A DNA stretch of 36,625 nt from assembly GCF_913053745.1 (NCBI RefSeq), contig NZ_CAJXGF010000025.1, positions 1 to 36,625 of the forward strand, read 5' to 3'. Positions within the stretch are counted from its first letter, which is position 1, and each line of letters begins with the position of its first letter. The position numbers and the translations under genes were made by a program. The DNA comes from an uncultured Nitratireductor sp. Its GTDB lineage: Bacteria > Pseudomonadota > Alphaproteobacteria > Rhizobiales > Rhizobiaceae. The notes under the pieces are model-generated. The model searched no databases, was not told where the DNA came from, and worked only from the letters and a program-made list of their open reading frames with translations. This document shows positions 25,347 through 33,465 of this stretch, one piece after another.

Positions 25347-26831
25347 TTATTCTCCGTAGCGCTCTTCGAGGTGCTTTTGGAAATGCTCCGCGTTGAGAGG
25401 TTCGCCTGTCGCGCGTTCGATCAATTCGGGTGTCGACCAAAGCGAGGCCTGCGACCAGATCCTGTCGCGTCGCCAGTCGTTCACCGCGTCGAACTGGCCC
25501 AGCGCGAACTGTTCGTTCACATTGGGAATGTCCTTCTTGATCGCCGACCATTGCTGCGCCGCGATCATCGCGCCGAGCGTGTAGGAAGGGAAATAGCCGA
25601 AAGCGGCGGACGGCCAGTGCACGTCCTGCATGGGGCCGTCCTGCGGCGTGTCGACGGTCGACAGGCCGAGATAGGTCTTCATTTTCTCATCCCAGGCTAC
25701 CGGCAGATCCTTGGCTTCAAGTTCGCCGGAAATCAGCATCTGCTCCAGCTCGAAACGCAGAATCACGTGCAGCGGGTAGGTCACCTCGTCGGCGTCGACG
25801 CGGATCAGCCCGCGTTCGACATGGTGCACATGGGCGAGGATTTCGTCCCTGGACCATTTTTCGCCGAGATGTCTTTCCACCACCGGCAGCGCCCACTCCC
25901 AGAAGGCGGGATTGCGACCGATCTGCTTTTCGACGAACAGGCTCTGGCTTTCGTGCATGGCCATGCCCCGCGCCTTGCCGAGCGGCCAGTGCGCCCATGC
26001 ATGCGGCAGGTTCTGCTCGTAGAGCGCATGGCCGGTCTCGTGCAGAATGCCCATAAGGGAGGAGAGAAATTCGTCCGTGCGGTAGCGCGTGGTGATGCGG
26101 ACATCCGTTGGGACGCCGCCGCAGAACGGGTGATGCGAGACCGAGAGACTGCCGCGTGTCAGGTCGAAACCGACCGCTGCCATCATGGCCAGTCCGAGCT
26201 CGCGCTGCCTTTCGACCGGATAGTTTCCGGAAAGCGGGCGCAGAGGATTCTGCTCGCGTTTCTTTTTCTGAATTTCGAGGGATTTCGGTACGAAATCGAC
26301 GAGAAACGCTTTTAAATTCTCGAAAACCGGTGCGATTTCGGCCGTTCTGTTGCCCGGGTCGAACTGCTCCATGAGCGCATCATAGGGTGCGAGGTCGAGC
26401 ACGTCGGCACGCATCCGAGCCTCCTCGCGCGCAAGCTCGATCACGCCTTCCAGCGCGGGCAGGAAACCGGCCCAGTCGCCCTTCGGGCGGGCCTCGCGCC
26501 AAAGCTGCTCGCAGCGCATGCGCGTACGCGTCTGGCGTTCGACGAATTCGGTGGGCAGGCAGGTGAGGTTTACATAATTGCGGCGGAATTCGGCGATTGC
26601 CGCTTTCTGCTCGGCATTCAGATCCTCCTGCTCGGCGGTCTCAATCCAGTCCGCGATTTCGGGCGCGGTGGCCTGGCGATGTGCCATGCCGGCCAGGGCG
26701 GACATGGCTTCGGCCCGCGCCTCGCCGCCACCCGGCGCCATGTGCGTTGCCTCGTCCGCGCCGAGGATCGCCAGGGCGTGGCCGAGCGCTTCTACCTTGT
26801 GGCCGAGTTCGTCGAGTTTCTGAAAGGACAT
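25347..26831 (-). CDS. Carboxypeptidase Taq, M32 metallopeptidase
   Basis: A 494-residue zinc carboxypeptidase that removes C-terminal residues broadly; probably cytosolic, since no signal peptide is seen. The zinc motif is HETGH in GILHETGHALYEQ, followed by the third ligand in AMHESQSLFVE. The DxRxT motif appears as DVRITTRY, and the GxxQDxHW motif as GPMQDVHW. Length matches the family (about 495-510). A terminator-like palindrome upstream separates it from the MotB-like gene, so it is probably transcribed alone. Confidence 0.95.
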   Translation of the reverse strand: MSFQKLDELGHKVEALGHALAILGADEATHMAPGGGEARAEAMSALAGMAHRQATAPEIADWIETAEQEDLNAEQKAAIAEFRRNYVNLTCLPTEFVERQTRTRMRCEQLWREARPKGDWAGFLPALEGVIELAREEARMRADVLDLAPYDALMEQFDPGNRTAEIAPVFENLKAFLVDFVPKSLEIQKKKREQNPLRPLSGNYPVERQRELGLAMMAAVGFDLTRGSLSVSHHPFCGGVPTDVRITTRYRTDEFLSSLMGILHETGHALYEQNLPHAWAHWPLGKARGMAMHESQSLFVEKQIGRNPAFWEWALPVVERHLGEKWSRDEILAHVHHVERGLIRVDADEVTYPLHVILRFELEQMLISGELEAKDLPVAWDEKMKTYLGLSTVDTPQDGPMQDVHWPSAAFGYFPSYTLGAMIAAQQWSAIKKDIPNVNEQFALGQFDAVNDWRRDRIWSQASLWSTPELIERATGEPLNAEHFQKHLEERYGE

Positions 26832-26853
26832 ACCGGTTCCTCGTCATACGGTG

Positions 26854-26878
26854 AAAAGGGACCGGCGGCCGCCGGTCC
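26854..26878 (-). terminator. Intrinsic terminator after the MotB-like gene
   Basis: GGACCGGCGG and CCGCCGGTCC abut as a perfect 20-base palindrome (26859-26878). On the minus strand it is followed by C-TTTT. It lies 42 bases past the stop of the MotB-like gene and before the M32 start. Confidence 0.75.
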
Positions 26879-26919
26879 GGATGTGAAGGGCAAGGGCGGT
26901 TGCCCTGCCGTAAGGACGG

Positions 26920-27951
26920 TCAGCGTTCGGTGAGCTTCAGCTCGATGCGGCGGTTGCGGGCGCGGGCCTCGACCGTATCCTCGGTGTCGAGCGGTTGGTA
27001 TTCCCCGAAACCGGCGGCGACGAGCCGGTTGGCCGGTACGCCGTTTTCGATGAGGAACTTGACCACCGCGGTGGCACGTGCCGTCGAAAGCTCCCAATTG
27101 TCGCGGAAACGCCCTGTGCCCGAAAGCGGTACGTCGTCCGTGTGCCCGTCGACGCGCAGCACCCAGTTGATCTCCGGCGGGATCTCTTCCTGCAACTCGA
27201 GAATGGCGTCCGCGAGTTTGCGCATTTCCTCGCGGCCGTTCGGATTGATCTCCGTCGCGCCGGAGGGGAAAAGGACCTCAGACTGGAACACGAAACGGTC
27301 GCCGACGATGCGGATATTCTCGCGATCGGAGAGTATCTCGCGCAGGCGGCCGAAGAAGTCGGAACGGTAGCGGTTCAGTTCCTGCACGCGCTGGGCCAGC
27401 GCCACGTTCAGGCGCCGGCCGAGATCGGCGATCTTGGTGCGGGATTCGCGGTCGCGCGCCTCCGAAACCTCAAGTGCAGCCTCCAACGCGCCGATCTGCT
27501 TGCGCAGCGCCGAAATCTGCTGATTGAGCAATTCCACCTGCGAGAGCGCGCGTTGACTGACCTGGCGCTCCTCGTCGAGCTCGCCGGAAAGCTCGCCGAT
27601 GCGAGCCTCGGCTTGTTCGCTCTGGCCGCTGCCGCTGGCCAGAAGCTGCTCGAGCCGGGAACGGTCGGCGCGAATGTCTTCCAGCGAGGCGCGCAGGCTG
27701 GCGATGGTGTCTTCGGCATCCTGGCTGTTGGCCTGCTCCAGTGCGAGAAGCTGGGTCAGCTCGTTGATCTGCGCGTTCAGGCGGTCGAGCACGGCATCCT
27801 TGCCGGTGATTTCCTGACTCAGGAAATACTGCGCGAGAACGAAGACCGAGAGCAGAAACATGATGGCGAGCAGAAGCGTCGCCATCGCATCGACGAAACC
27901 CGGCCAGTAATCGACCCTGCGATCTGTTCGGCGTGCGCGGGCCAGCGCCAT
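26920..27951 (-). CDS. MotB/OmpA-like peptidoglycan-binding motor protein
   Basis: A 343-residue protein. A short basic N-terminus is followed by one membrane helix at about 20-43 with Asp-21 at its start (YWPGFVDAMATLLLAIMF), the position of the proton-carrying Asp of MotB and ZorB. A long coiled coil spans about 50-195. A periplasmic OmpA domain occupies about 215-343, with VDGHTDDVPL and NWELSTARATAV binding peptidoglycan. Its ATG comes one base after the ExbB/MotA-like stop, so the two form a stator-like pair. It is not flagellar by context, since no flagellar genes lie nearby. Confidence 0.88.
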   Translation of the reverse strand: MALARARRTDRRVDYWPGFVDAMATLLLAIMFLLSVFVLAQYFLSQEITGKDAVLDRLNAQINELTQLLALEQANSQDAEDTIASLRASLEDIRADRSRLEQLLASGSGQSEQAEARIGELSGELDEERQVSQRALSQVELLNQQISALRKQIGALEAALEVSEARDRESRTKIADLGRRLNVALAQRVQELNRYRSDFFGRLREILSDRENIRIVGDRFVFQSEVLFPSGATEINPNGREEMRKLADAILELQEEIPPEINWVLRVDGHTDDVPLSGTGRFRDNWELSTARATAVVKFLIENGVPANRLVAAGFGEYQPLDTEDTVEARARNRRIELKLTER

Positions 27952-27952
27952 G

Positions 27953-28963
27953 TCAGCTGTCCCGCTTCTTCAACGCCGCGGAAAGCTTCTCGAGCGTGGA
28001 GCGCATGGCCTTCTGTTCCTCTGCCTGGGCTTCCACCCAGTCGCGCATCATCTGCTGCTCCTGGCGCATGTTCTTCACGAGGCCGGAAATGCCCTCGGCC
28101 AGATTGGCCATGGAGGCGGTGAGACGCGGATTGGATGTACCGTCCTCCTGTACGGCGCGCAGTTTGTCGGCCAGTTGCTGCATCTCCTCGGAGGCGCCGT
28201 TTCGGCCTTCTGCAAGGTCCGAACTCAGGTCGGTGACGGAGGAAAGCCAGTTTTCAAGTTCAGTGTAGAAACGGTTCTGCGCGCGGCCAGCCTGAAGATC
28301 GAGAAAGCCCAGTATCAGAGAACCGGACAGGCCGAAAAGCGAGGATGAGAACGCCGTTCCCATGCCCTCCAACGGAGCGGAAAGGCCGGATTTCAGAGCG
28401 TCCAGAACGTCGTTGGCATTGCCGGAGGCGGGGTCGAGAGACTGGATTGTGTCGCCGATGGAACCGATCGTCTGCAACAGGCCCCAAAAGGTGCCGAGCA
28501 GGCCGAGGAAGACCAGAAGACCGATCAGGTAGCGCGAGATGTCACGGCTTTCATCGAGACGTGTGGCGATGGAGTCGAGGATCGAGCGCATCGAGCTCGT
28601 CGACAACGCCATGGAGGAGGCCCGGCTCAAGAGCGCCTTCATCGGTGCCAGCAGAACCGGATCCGATGCCTCGGTGCCGGCGCGAAACGAGTTGACCCAT
28701 CGCACTTCGCGAAAGAGGCGAATGACCTGCATGAAAGCGAGCAGGATGCCGATCAGGAGAACGCCGAGAATGAGCCCGTTGAGGCCGGGATTGGTCTGGA
28801 AGGCGGAGGCGATCTGTCGGTAAAGAATGGCGGCCACGAACCCGGCAATCGCCAGAAACACGAGCATGGAGTAGAGGAAGACTTGCGGGCTCGACAGTGT
28901 GTGCGGGTCGTAGTCAAGCCCAACGGATGGTTCGTCGTCCTCACGCGATTTCAGCAAGGCCAT
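27953..28963 (-). CDS. MotA/TolQ/ExbB-family proton channel protein
   Basis: A 336-residue membrane protein from the ATG at 28963. Hydrophobic helices lie at about 27-50, 60-82, 150-172 and 205-225. The last two, YLIGLLVFLGLLGTFWGLLQTI and GMGTAFSSSLFGLSGSLILGF, carry the MotA/TolQ/ExbB signature with the pore Thr/Ser residues. The C-terminal 110 residues are a cytoplasmic coiled-coil region. It should form a pentamer around a dimer of the downstream MotB-like protein and convert proton flow into force across the envelope. The load is unknown. The start is uncertain: a ribosome site GAGGAG is only three bases away, and the frame continues upstream. Confidence 0.87.
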   Translation of the reverse strand: MALLKSREDDEPSVGLDYDPHTLSSPQVFLYSMLVFLAIAGFVAAILYRQIASAFQTNPGLNGLILGVLLIGILLAFMQVIRLFREVRWVNSFRAGTEASDPVLLAPMKALLSRASSMALSTSSMRSILDSIATRLDESRDISRYLIGLLVFLGLLGTFWGLLQTIGSIGDTIQSLDPASGNANDVLDALKSGLSAPLEGMGTAFSSSLFGLSGSLILGFLDLQAGRAQNRFYTELENWLSSVTDLSSDLAEGRNGASEEMQQLADKLRAVQEDGTSNPRLTASMANLAEGISGLVKNMRQEQQMMRDWVEAQAEEQKAMRSTLEKLSAALKKRDS

Positions 28964-29105
28964 CAGCTCCTCGTATCCATTGCGATGCAGAACCAGTATT
29001 GATTCCTGTATCGCGCGGGATTCTAATCGTAAATATGACGAAATTGAAAGCCGGGCCCAGCATACCGTCATGAAAGCATCAGCTTTCCGTTATGGGAAAC
29101 GCGCG

Positions 29106-29127
29106 CCCGCGTGGCTTTCGACGCGGG
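29106..29127. repeat. Hairpin downstream of suhB
   Basis: CCCGCGT (29106-29112) and ACGCGGG (29121-29127) enclose a nine-base loop in the gap between suhB and the ExbB-like gene. On the minus strand it is followed by GCGCGTTTCC, so it might be a weak suhB terminator. Confidence 0.4.
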
Positions 29128-29165
29128 TGCTTCATTCGGTCGTCGTATGATCGGGCGGGCCGAAG

Positions 29166-29969
29166 TCAGGCCTTCTTGGGTGCCGGCTTGGCCAATGTTT
29201 TCAACAAGGCCCGGTGGATGGCTTCGTTTCCGGCAACGATCTGGCCTGTGTCGAACATCTGGTCTCCGCCGGTCTTATCGCTGACGAAACCGCCGGCCTC
29301 GCGCACCAGAATGATGCCGGCCGCAACGTCCCACGGCGAAAGCGCATCTTCCCAGTAACCGTCCATACGGCCCGCCGCCACATAAGCGAGGTCGAGGGCG
29401 GCCGAACCGAGCCGGCGGATGCCCGCCGTTTCGCCCATGACGTTGCGCAGGTCGAACAGGGCGGTGCCGTGGTGGCCCCGCCCCAGATGCGGAATTCCCG
29501 TGCCGACGACGGTGTCGGAGAGCCTGGTGCGTGCCGCAACGCGCAGGCGGCGGTCGTTGAGGAACGCACCACCGCCGCGCTCGGCGGTGTAGAGCTCGTC
29601 CATGGCCGGATTGTAGATCACGCCGGCGACGATCTGGCCCTGACGCTCCAGGGCGATGGAGATCGAGAAGATCGGGATGCCATGCAGGAAATTGGTGGTG
29701 CCGTCGAGCGGATCGACGATCCAGCGGTGCTGCGGATCATCGCCGTCAACGGTGCCGCTCTCCTCCATCAGGAAAGAGTAACCGGGACGGGCACGCGACA
29801 GCTCGGCGTGAATGATGTCTTCCGCCTTTCGGTCGGCCTGGCTCACATAGTCGCCCGGCCCCTTGAGCGAAACCTGCAGGTTCTGCACCTCGCCGAAATC
29901 GCGCGCGAGGGAACGGCCTGCCTTCATGGCAGCCTGAACCATGACATTGATGATCGCCGAACGGGCCAT
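29166..29969 (-). CDS. suhB: Inositol-1-monophosphatase family protein (SuhB type)
   Basis: A 267-residue lithium-sensitive phosphatase-fold enzyme. Motifs in order are FLMEESG (about residues 65-71), WIVDPLDGTTNFLHGIP (about 83-99), which holds the metal-binding Asp residues, and WDVAAGIILVREAGG (about 210-224). SuhB hydrolyses inositol phosphates and in E. coli also joins the rRNA antitermination complex; which role applies here cannot be told. It follows efp by 42 bases on the same strand, so the two are probably co-transcribed. Confidence 0.93.
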   Translation of the reverse strand: MARSAIINVMVQAAMKAGRSLARDFGEVQNLQVSLKGPGDYVSQADRKAEDIIHAELSRARPGYSFLMEESGTVDGDDPQHRWIVDPLDGTTNFLHGIPIFSISIALERQGQIVAGVIYNPAMDELYTAERGGGAFLNDRRLRVAARTRLSDTVVGTGIPHLGRGHHGTALFDLRNVMGETAGIRRLGSAALDLAYVAAGRMDGYWEDALSPWDVAAGIILVREAGGFVSDKTGGDQMFDTGQIVAGNEAIHRALLKTLAKPAPKKA

Positions 29970-30011
29970 GGGGTATGAGCTTTCGTAAGTGTGTTTCGCG
30001 GATGCGCCGGG

Positions 30012-30575
30012 TTATTCGCCGCGGCGCAGATAGGTGAGTTCGTTGGTGTCGACGACGATCTTTTCGCCGGCTTCGATGAAAGGCGGCACCATGACGCGTA
30101 CGCCGTTTTCCAGGACCGCGGGCTTGTAGGAGGACGCGGCCGTCTGGCCCTTAACGACCGGATCGGCCTCAGCGATCTCAAGCGTGACCTGATCGGGCAG
30201 AGAGATGCCGATCGGCTTTTCCTCATAGAGTTCCACGGTCACGGTCATGCCGTCCTGCAGGAATGCGGCGCGGTCGCCGACGAAATCCTTCTGAAGTTCG
30301 AGTTGTTCGTATGTTTCCGAGTCCATAAAGACCAGCGAATCGTCCTGCGCGTAAAGAAAGCTGAAGTCTTTCTGCTCGAGGCGAACGCGCTCCACCGTTT
30401 CCGCAGCGCGGAAGCGCTCGTTGAGTTTGGTGCCGTCGATCAGATTCTTGAGTTCGACCTGATTGTAGGCACCGCCCTTGCCGGGCTTCACTGCGTTGGT
30501 CTTCACCGCGACCCAGAGGCCGCCATTGTGCTCGATGACGTTGCCGGGGCGGATTTCGTTGCCGTTGATTTTCAT
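30012..30575 (-). CDS. efp: Elongation factor P
   Basis: Relieves ribosome stalling at polyproline. It has 187 residues from the ATG at 30575, starting [21 protein letters not shown]. The frame is open to 30650, but the added residues are not EF-P. The KOW-like domain I carries the loop VKPGKGGAY with Lys-33, the residue beta-lysylated by EpmA/EpmB in many proteobacteria. The OB domains II and III follow, ending [18 protein letters not shown]. No epmA or epmB is in the window. The Glu-Pro-rich FtsY and HemY tails encoded nearby are plausible but unproven clients. Confidence 0.97.
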   Translation of the reverse strand: MKINGNEIRPGNVIEHNGGLWVAVKTNAVKPGKGGAYNQVELKNLIDGTKLNERFRAAETVERVRLEQKDFSFLYAQDDSLVFMDSETYEQLELQKDFVGDRAAFLQDGMTVTVELYEEKPIGISLPDQVTLEIAEADPVVKGQTAASSYKPAVLENGVRVMVPPFIEAGEKIVVDTNELTYLRRGE

Positions 30576-30687
30576 ATGGATCGTCCTGCGATTCTCAAGC
30601 GTCGGATGGCGCGCAATTTGGCGCTTCCAAGACCATAAAACGCCCTCCAAGGCAAGCCATGCGGCGGTCTGGTCCGGCCGAAAAATC

Positions 30688-31710
30688 CTAGCGCAACCGA
30701 TTCGCGCGCTGAATGGCTTCCTTCATTTCTTCCGCCGTGAGGCCGGCGAGGAAGTCTTCCATGGCCGGGTCGATCAATCCGGCTCGGCGCGCCGAAACAT
30801 ACCAGGCAGCCCCTTCGATCGTGTCGGGGGCCGTGCCGACGCCGGCACGATAGAGTTTGGCCAGTCGGTTCTGTGCCGCGACATTGCCGCCCTCGGCTGC
30901 GCGCTTGAGCCAACCGAAGCCGGCTTGCGTATCGCGTGCGCCGCCACGACCCTCGACAAGCCACGTGCCCAGATCGAGTTGCGCGGTGTCGAAGTTCTTT
31001 CTTGCCGATCTCTCCAGCCAGTTGCGGGCCACCTTGTCGTCGGCCTGTCGCCCGCCGAATCCGTTGGCGTAGACCTGGGCCATGGCGTATTGCGCATCCG
31101 CCAGACCGGCGTTGGCGGCTTTCTCGTAATAGCCCACCGCCCTTTTCTGGCTGTCGAAGCTCGACTGCCGGTCGAGGATCATCTGAGCGAGGTTGAACTG
31201 GGCGAGCCGATTGCTCTTGTCGGCGGCGACCTGCATGAGCGCGAAGGCGCGGTCGGTGTCCTGCTCGACGAAGTTTCCGTCGAGCAGCATCAACGCATAC
31301 TGAAACTGTGCTTCGGGAACGCCTTGTTGCGCCGCCTTGGAGTACCATTCCGCTGCTTTCTCCGCGCTGCGGGGCATGCCGAGGCCGCGGGCGTAAATCT
31401 CCGCGACGAGCGTTTGCGCCGCCGCATCGCCGGATTTTGCGCGCGGCAGGGCGAGATTGTGTGCGGTGATGTAATAGCCTCGCTGGAATGCGCCGTAGGC
31501 CGCGTCGGGCAGCGTGCCGAAGCGGCCGGGATCGACTTGATCCACCGTGGGGGCCGCAAGAGGGCGCTCGCCGGGTGGTTGCAGCCGGTCGGCGAGCGGC
31601 GCATTGGGAGCTGCCATCTCCGGTTCCGCGCCGCCGGCCGCGAAGGCGTTTGCGGCGAGCCCGCACAAGGCGGCCGCAAGGAGCGAGACCGGCTGGAGGC
31701 GTGCGCGCAT
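30688..31710 (-). CDS. Secreted Sel1-repeat protein
   Basis: A 340-residue protein with a signal peptide (residues 1-24, cleavage after AFA). A proline-rich linker follows, then about six Sel1-type TPR repeats from about residue 90 to 310. Repeats are recognisable by [49 protein letters not shown] and [24 protein letters not shown]. Such proteins are periplasmic or envelope scaffolds; the partner is unknown. Its start lies two bases after the ThiE-like stop, so the two form an operon. Confidence 0.9.
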   Translation of the reverse strand: MRARLQPVSLLAAALCGLAANAFAAGGAEPEMAAPNAPLADRLQPPGERPLAAPTVDQVDPGRFGTLPDAAYGAFQRGYYITAHNLALPRAKSGDAAAQTLVAEIYARGLGMPRSAEKAAEWYSKAAQQGVPEAQFQYALMLLDGNFVEQDTDRAFALMQVAADKSNRLAQFNLAQMILDRQSSFDSQKRAVGYYEKAANAGLADAQYAMAQVYANGFGGRQADDKVARNWLERSARKNFDTAQLDLGTWLVEGRGGARDTQAGFGWLKRAAEGGNVAAQNRLAKLYRAGVGTAPDTIEGAAWYVSARRAGLIDPAMEDFLAGLTAEEMKEAIQRANRLR

Positions 31711-31712
31711 AA

Positions 31713-32360
31713 TCAGGCTCCTTCGAACTGCGGCGCGATTTTGTCGAGAATGGCGTTGGCTCCCGCGACGGCGTCGGCGGCATCTGTATCATCGGCGAAA
31801 ACGGCCGCGCAAAGCGCGATGAAATCCGCGCCGCTCCCGGCGACGGGCTCCGCCGAGGAGACGGCGTCGCCGCCCATCACGATGCAGGGGATCTCCACCA
31901 TCTCCGACCACCAGGTGCCGAGCGTTAGGTTGCGCGGGTGTGGCTCGGGCTTGTTGTCATAGCCGAAGCGTCCGAAGAACAGATAGTCGGGCTGCAATTC
32001 GCCGCGCTGCAGAGCATCGTCACGGGTCTTCACGCCACCGGCGCCGATCATCATGCTGTCCCGGTATTTCTCGAGAACGTCTGCGAGTTCTTCCAAGGTA
32101 CCGTCGACATGAATGCCATCCGCTTTGACGCGCGCGGCGATGCGCGGGGCACCGGCGATCATGACAGCGACGTTGCGCGCCTGGGCAATGGGCGTGAGAC
32201 GTTCGGCGCGCGCCTGAAAGCTCACCTCGTCCTGCCCGTAATCGGGAATGATGAGCGAGGCGACATCGCCGGCGGCGAGTGCGGCTTCCAGATGCGCCTC
32301 GTCGTTGGCGGCCAGCTCGGGCGGCGGCGCAATCAGCACGAGGCGGCAGCGATTGGTCAT
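31713..32360 (-). CDS. ThiE-like (thiamine phosphate synthase family) TIM-barrel protein
   Basis: A 215-residue protein with the ThiE/TenI barrel pattern: IAGAPRIAARVKADGIHVDG, MMIGAGGVKTRDDALQ, PDYLFFGRFGYDNK and IPCIVMGGDAV. The usual ThiE motif G-V-H-L-G-Q reads G-I-H-V-D-G, and the Q-x-R-x-K diphosphate motif is absent from the N-terminal strand, so synthase activity is doubtful. It is commonly auto-annotated as thiamine phosphate synthase in Rhizobiales. The ATG at 32360 is preceded by AGGAG; the frame extends upstream to 32480 without coding character. It is first in the operon with the Sel1 protein. Confidence 0.75.
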   Translation of the reverse strand: MTNRCRLVLIAPPPELAANDEAHLEAALAAGDVASLIIPDYGQDEVSFQARAERLTPIAQARNVAVMIAGAPRIAARVKADGIHVDGTLEELADVLEKYRDSMMIGAGGVKTRDDALQRGELQPDYLFFGRFGYDNKPEPHPRNLTLGTWWSEMVEIPCIVMGGDAVSSAEPVAGSGADFIALCAAVFADDTDAADAVAGANAILDKIAPQFEGA

Positions 32361-32635
32361 GTCACAACTCCTGGCGTCTCGACGAAACCGACCCTGTGCG
32401 ATGAATTTGACATTCGATACCCGCTCAGTGTCGACCCCGCGATCGATACGGACCGGATGCAAATGCCGAAAGCAAACCACGAGTTCGTTTCTGATCCGTC
32501 AATTTGGTTTGAATGCGGCATAGACGAAGCGCAGGGGGATGAACAAGCAAAATTGAGCCTTTCCTATCAGATGCTCGCCAAGGGCGCGCAATGGGACTAT
32601 GACTCTCCGCGCCCGGTTATCGGGCGATCCAGACG

Positions 32636-33415
32636 ATGTTCATGACTTCACTCCTTTCCGATCCAGCATTTTACCTTGCCGCGATTCCTGCCGTTATCCT
32701 CGTGGGCCTTTCGAAAGGAGGATTCGGCGGTGCGATGGCGCTGCTCGGTGTGCCGATGCTCTCGCTGGTGGTTTCGCCGGTTCAGGCGGCGGCGATTCTG
32801 CTGCCGATACTCATTGTCATGGACATGGTTTCGTTATGGGCCTGGCGCGGCTTCATGGACCGCAAGACGCTGTCCATCATGCTGCCGGGTGCGGCGTTGG
32901 GTATCGCCATCGGCTGGGCGACGGCTGCGGTGGTGACCGAAGGGCATGTGCGTCTGATCGTCGGTCTGGTGACGTTCGCCTTCTTTCTGCGCTGGGCGTT
33001 CGAGAAGGTGGCCGGGCATACGCGCGTCGTCAGTCACAGCCGTCCGCGCGGTACGTTCTGGGGCGGTGTCGCCGGCTTCACCAGTTTTGTCGCCCATGCG
33101 GGCGGCCCGCCTTACCAGATCTATGCGCTTCCGCTCGGGCGGGATCCACGGGTTTACACAGGCACGAGCGTGGTTTTCTTCGCCATCGTCAACGCAGTCA
33201 AACTCATACCCTATTTCGCGCTCGGGCAGTTCGACCGCTCGAACCTGACGGCGTCGTTTATCCTGATACCGCTTGCGCCGCTCGCCACGTTCGCCGGCGT
33301 ATGGGTGATCAAGCGGATGAAACCGACGGTCTTCTATCCGTTCATGTACTTCATGGTTCTCATCGTATCGCTGAAACTCATGCACGACGGTGTCTCGGAT
33401 CTGATGGGATGGTGA
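32636..33415 (+). CDS. TauE/SafE-family permease (sulfite exporter type)
   Basis: A 259-residue membrane protein with about eight hydrophobic segments. VILVGLSKGGFGGAMALLGVPMLSLVVSPVQAAAILLPILI at the start and TFWGGVAGFTSFVAHAGGPPYQIYALPLGRDPRVYTGTSVVFFAIVN in the middle are the two family repeats. The family exports small organic or sulfur anions; the substrate here is unknown. The start may be ATG at 32636 or 32642, and neither has a good ribosome site. It is followed after 50 bases by the acyl-CoA ligase. Confidence 0.9.
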   Translation: MFMTSLLSDPAFYLAAIPAVILVGLSKGGFGGAMALLGVPMLSLVVSPVQAAAILLPILIVMDMVSLWAWRGFMDRKTLSIMLPGAALGIAIGWATAAVVTEGHVRLIVGLVTFAFFLRWAFEKVAGHTRVVSHSRPRGTFWGGVAGFTSFVAHAGGPPYQIYALPLGRDPRVYTGTSVVFFAIVNAVKLIPYFALGQFDRSNLTASFILIPLAPLATFAGVWVIKRMKPTVFYPFMYFMVLIVSLKLMHDGVSDLMGW

Positions 33416-33465
33416 CGGATTCGAGAGCCTGTGCTTAAAAGACGAAAAACAGCGGGAGGACATCT

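Noticed and set aside
24383-25396. 337-codon plus-strand open frame opposite the flavoprotein gene
   Set aside because: Shadow frame; the flavoprotein on the minus strand has both FAD motifs intact.
32361-32635. Small protein in the thiE-tauE gap
   Set aside because: Open frames here lack ribosome sites and recognisable features; treated as a divergent promoter region.
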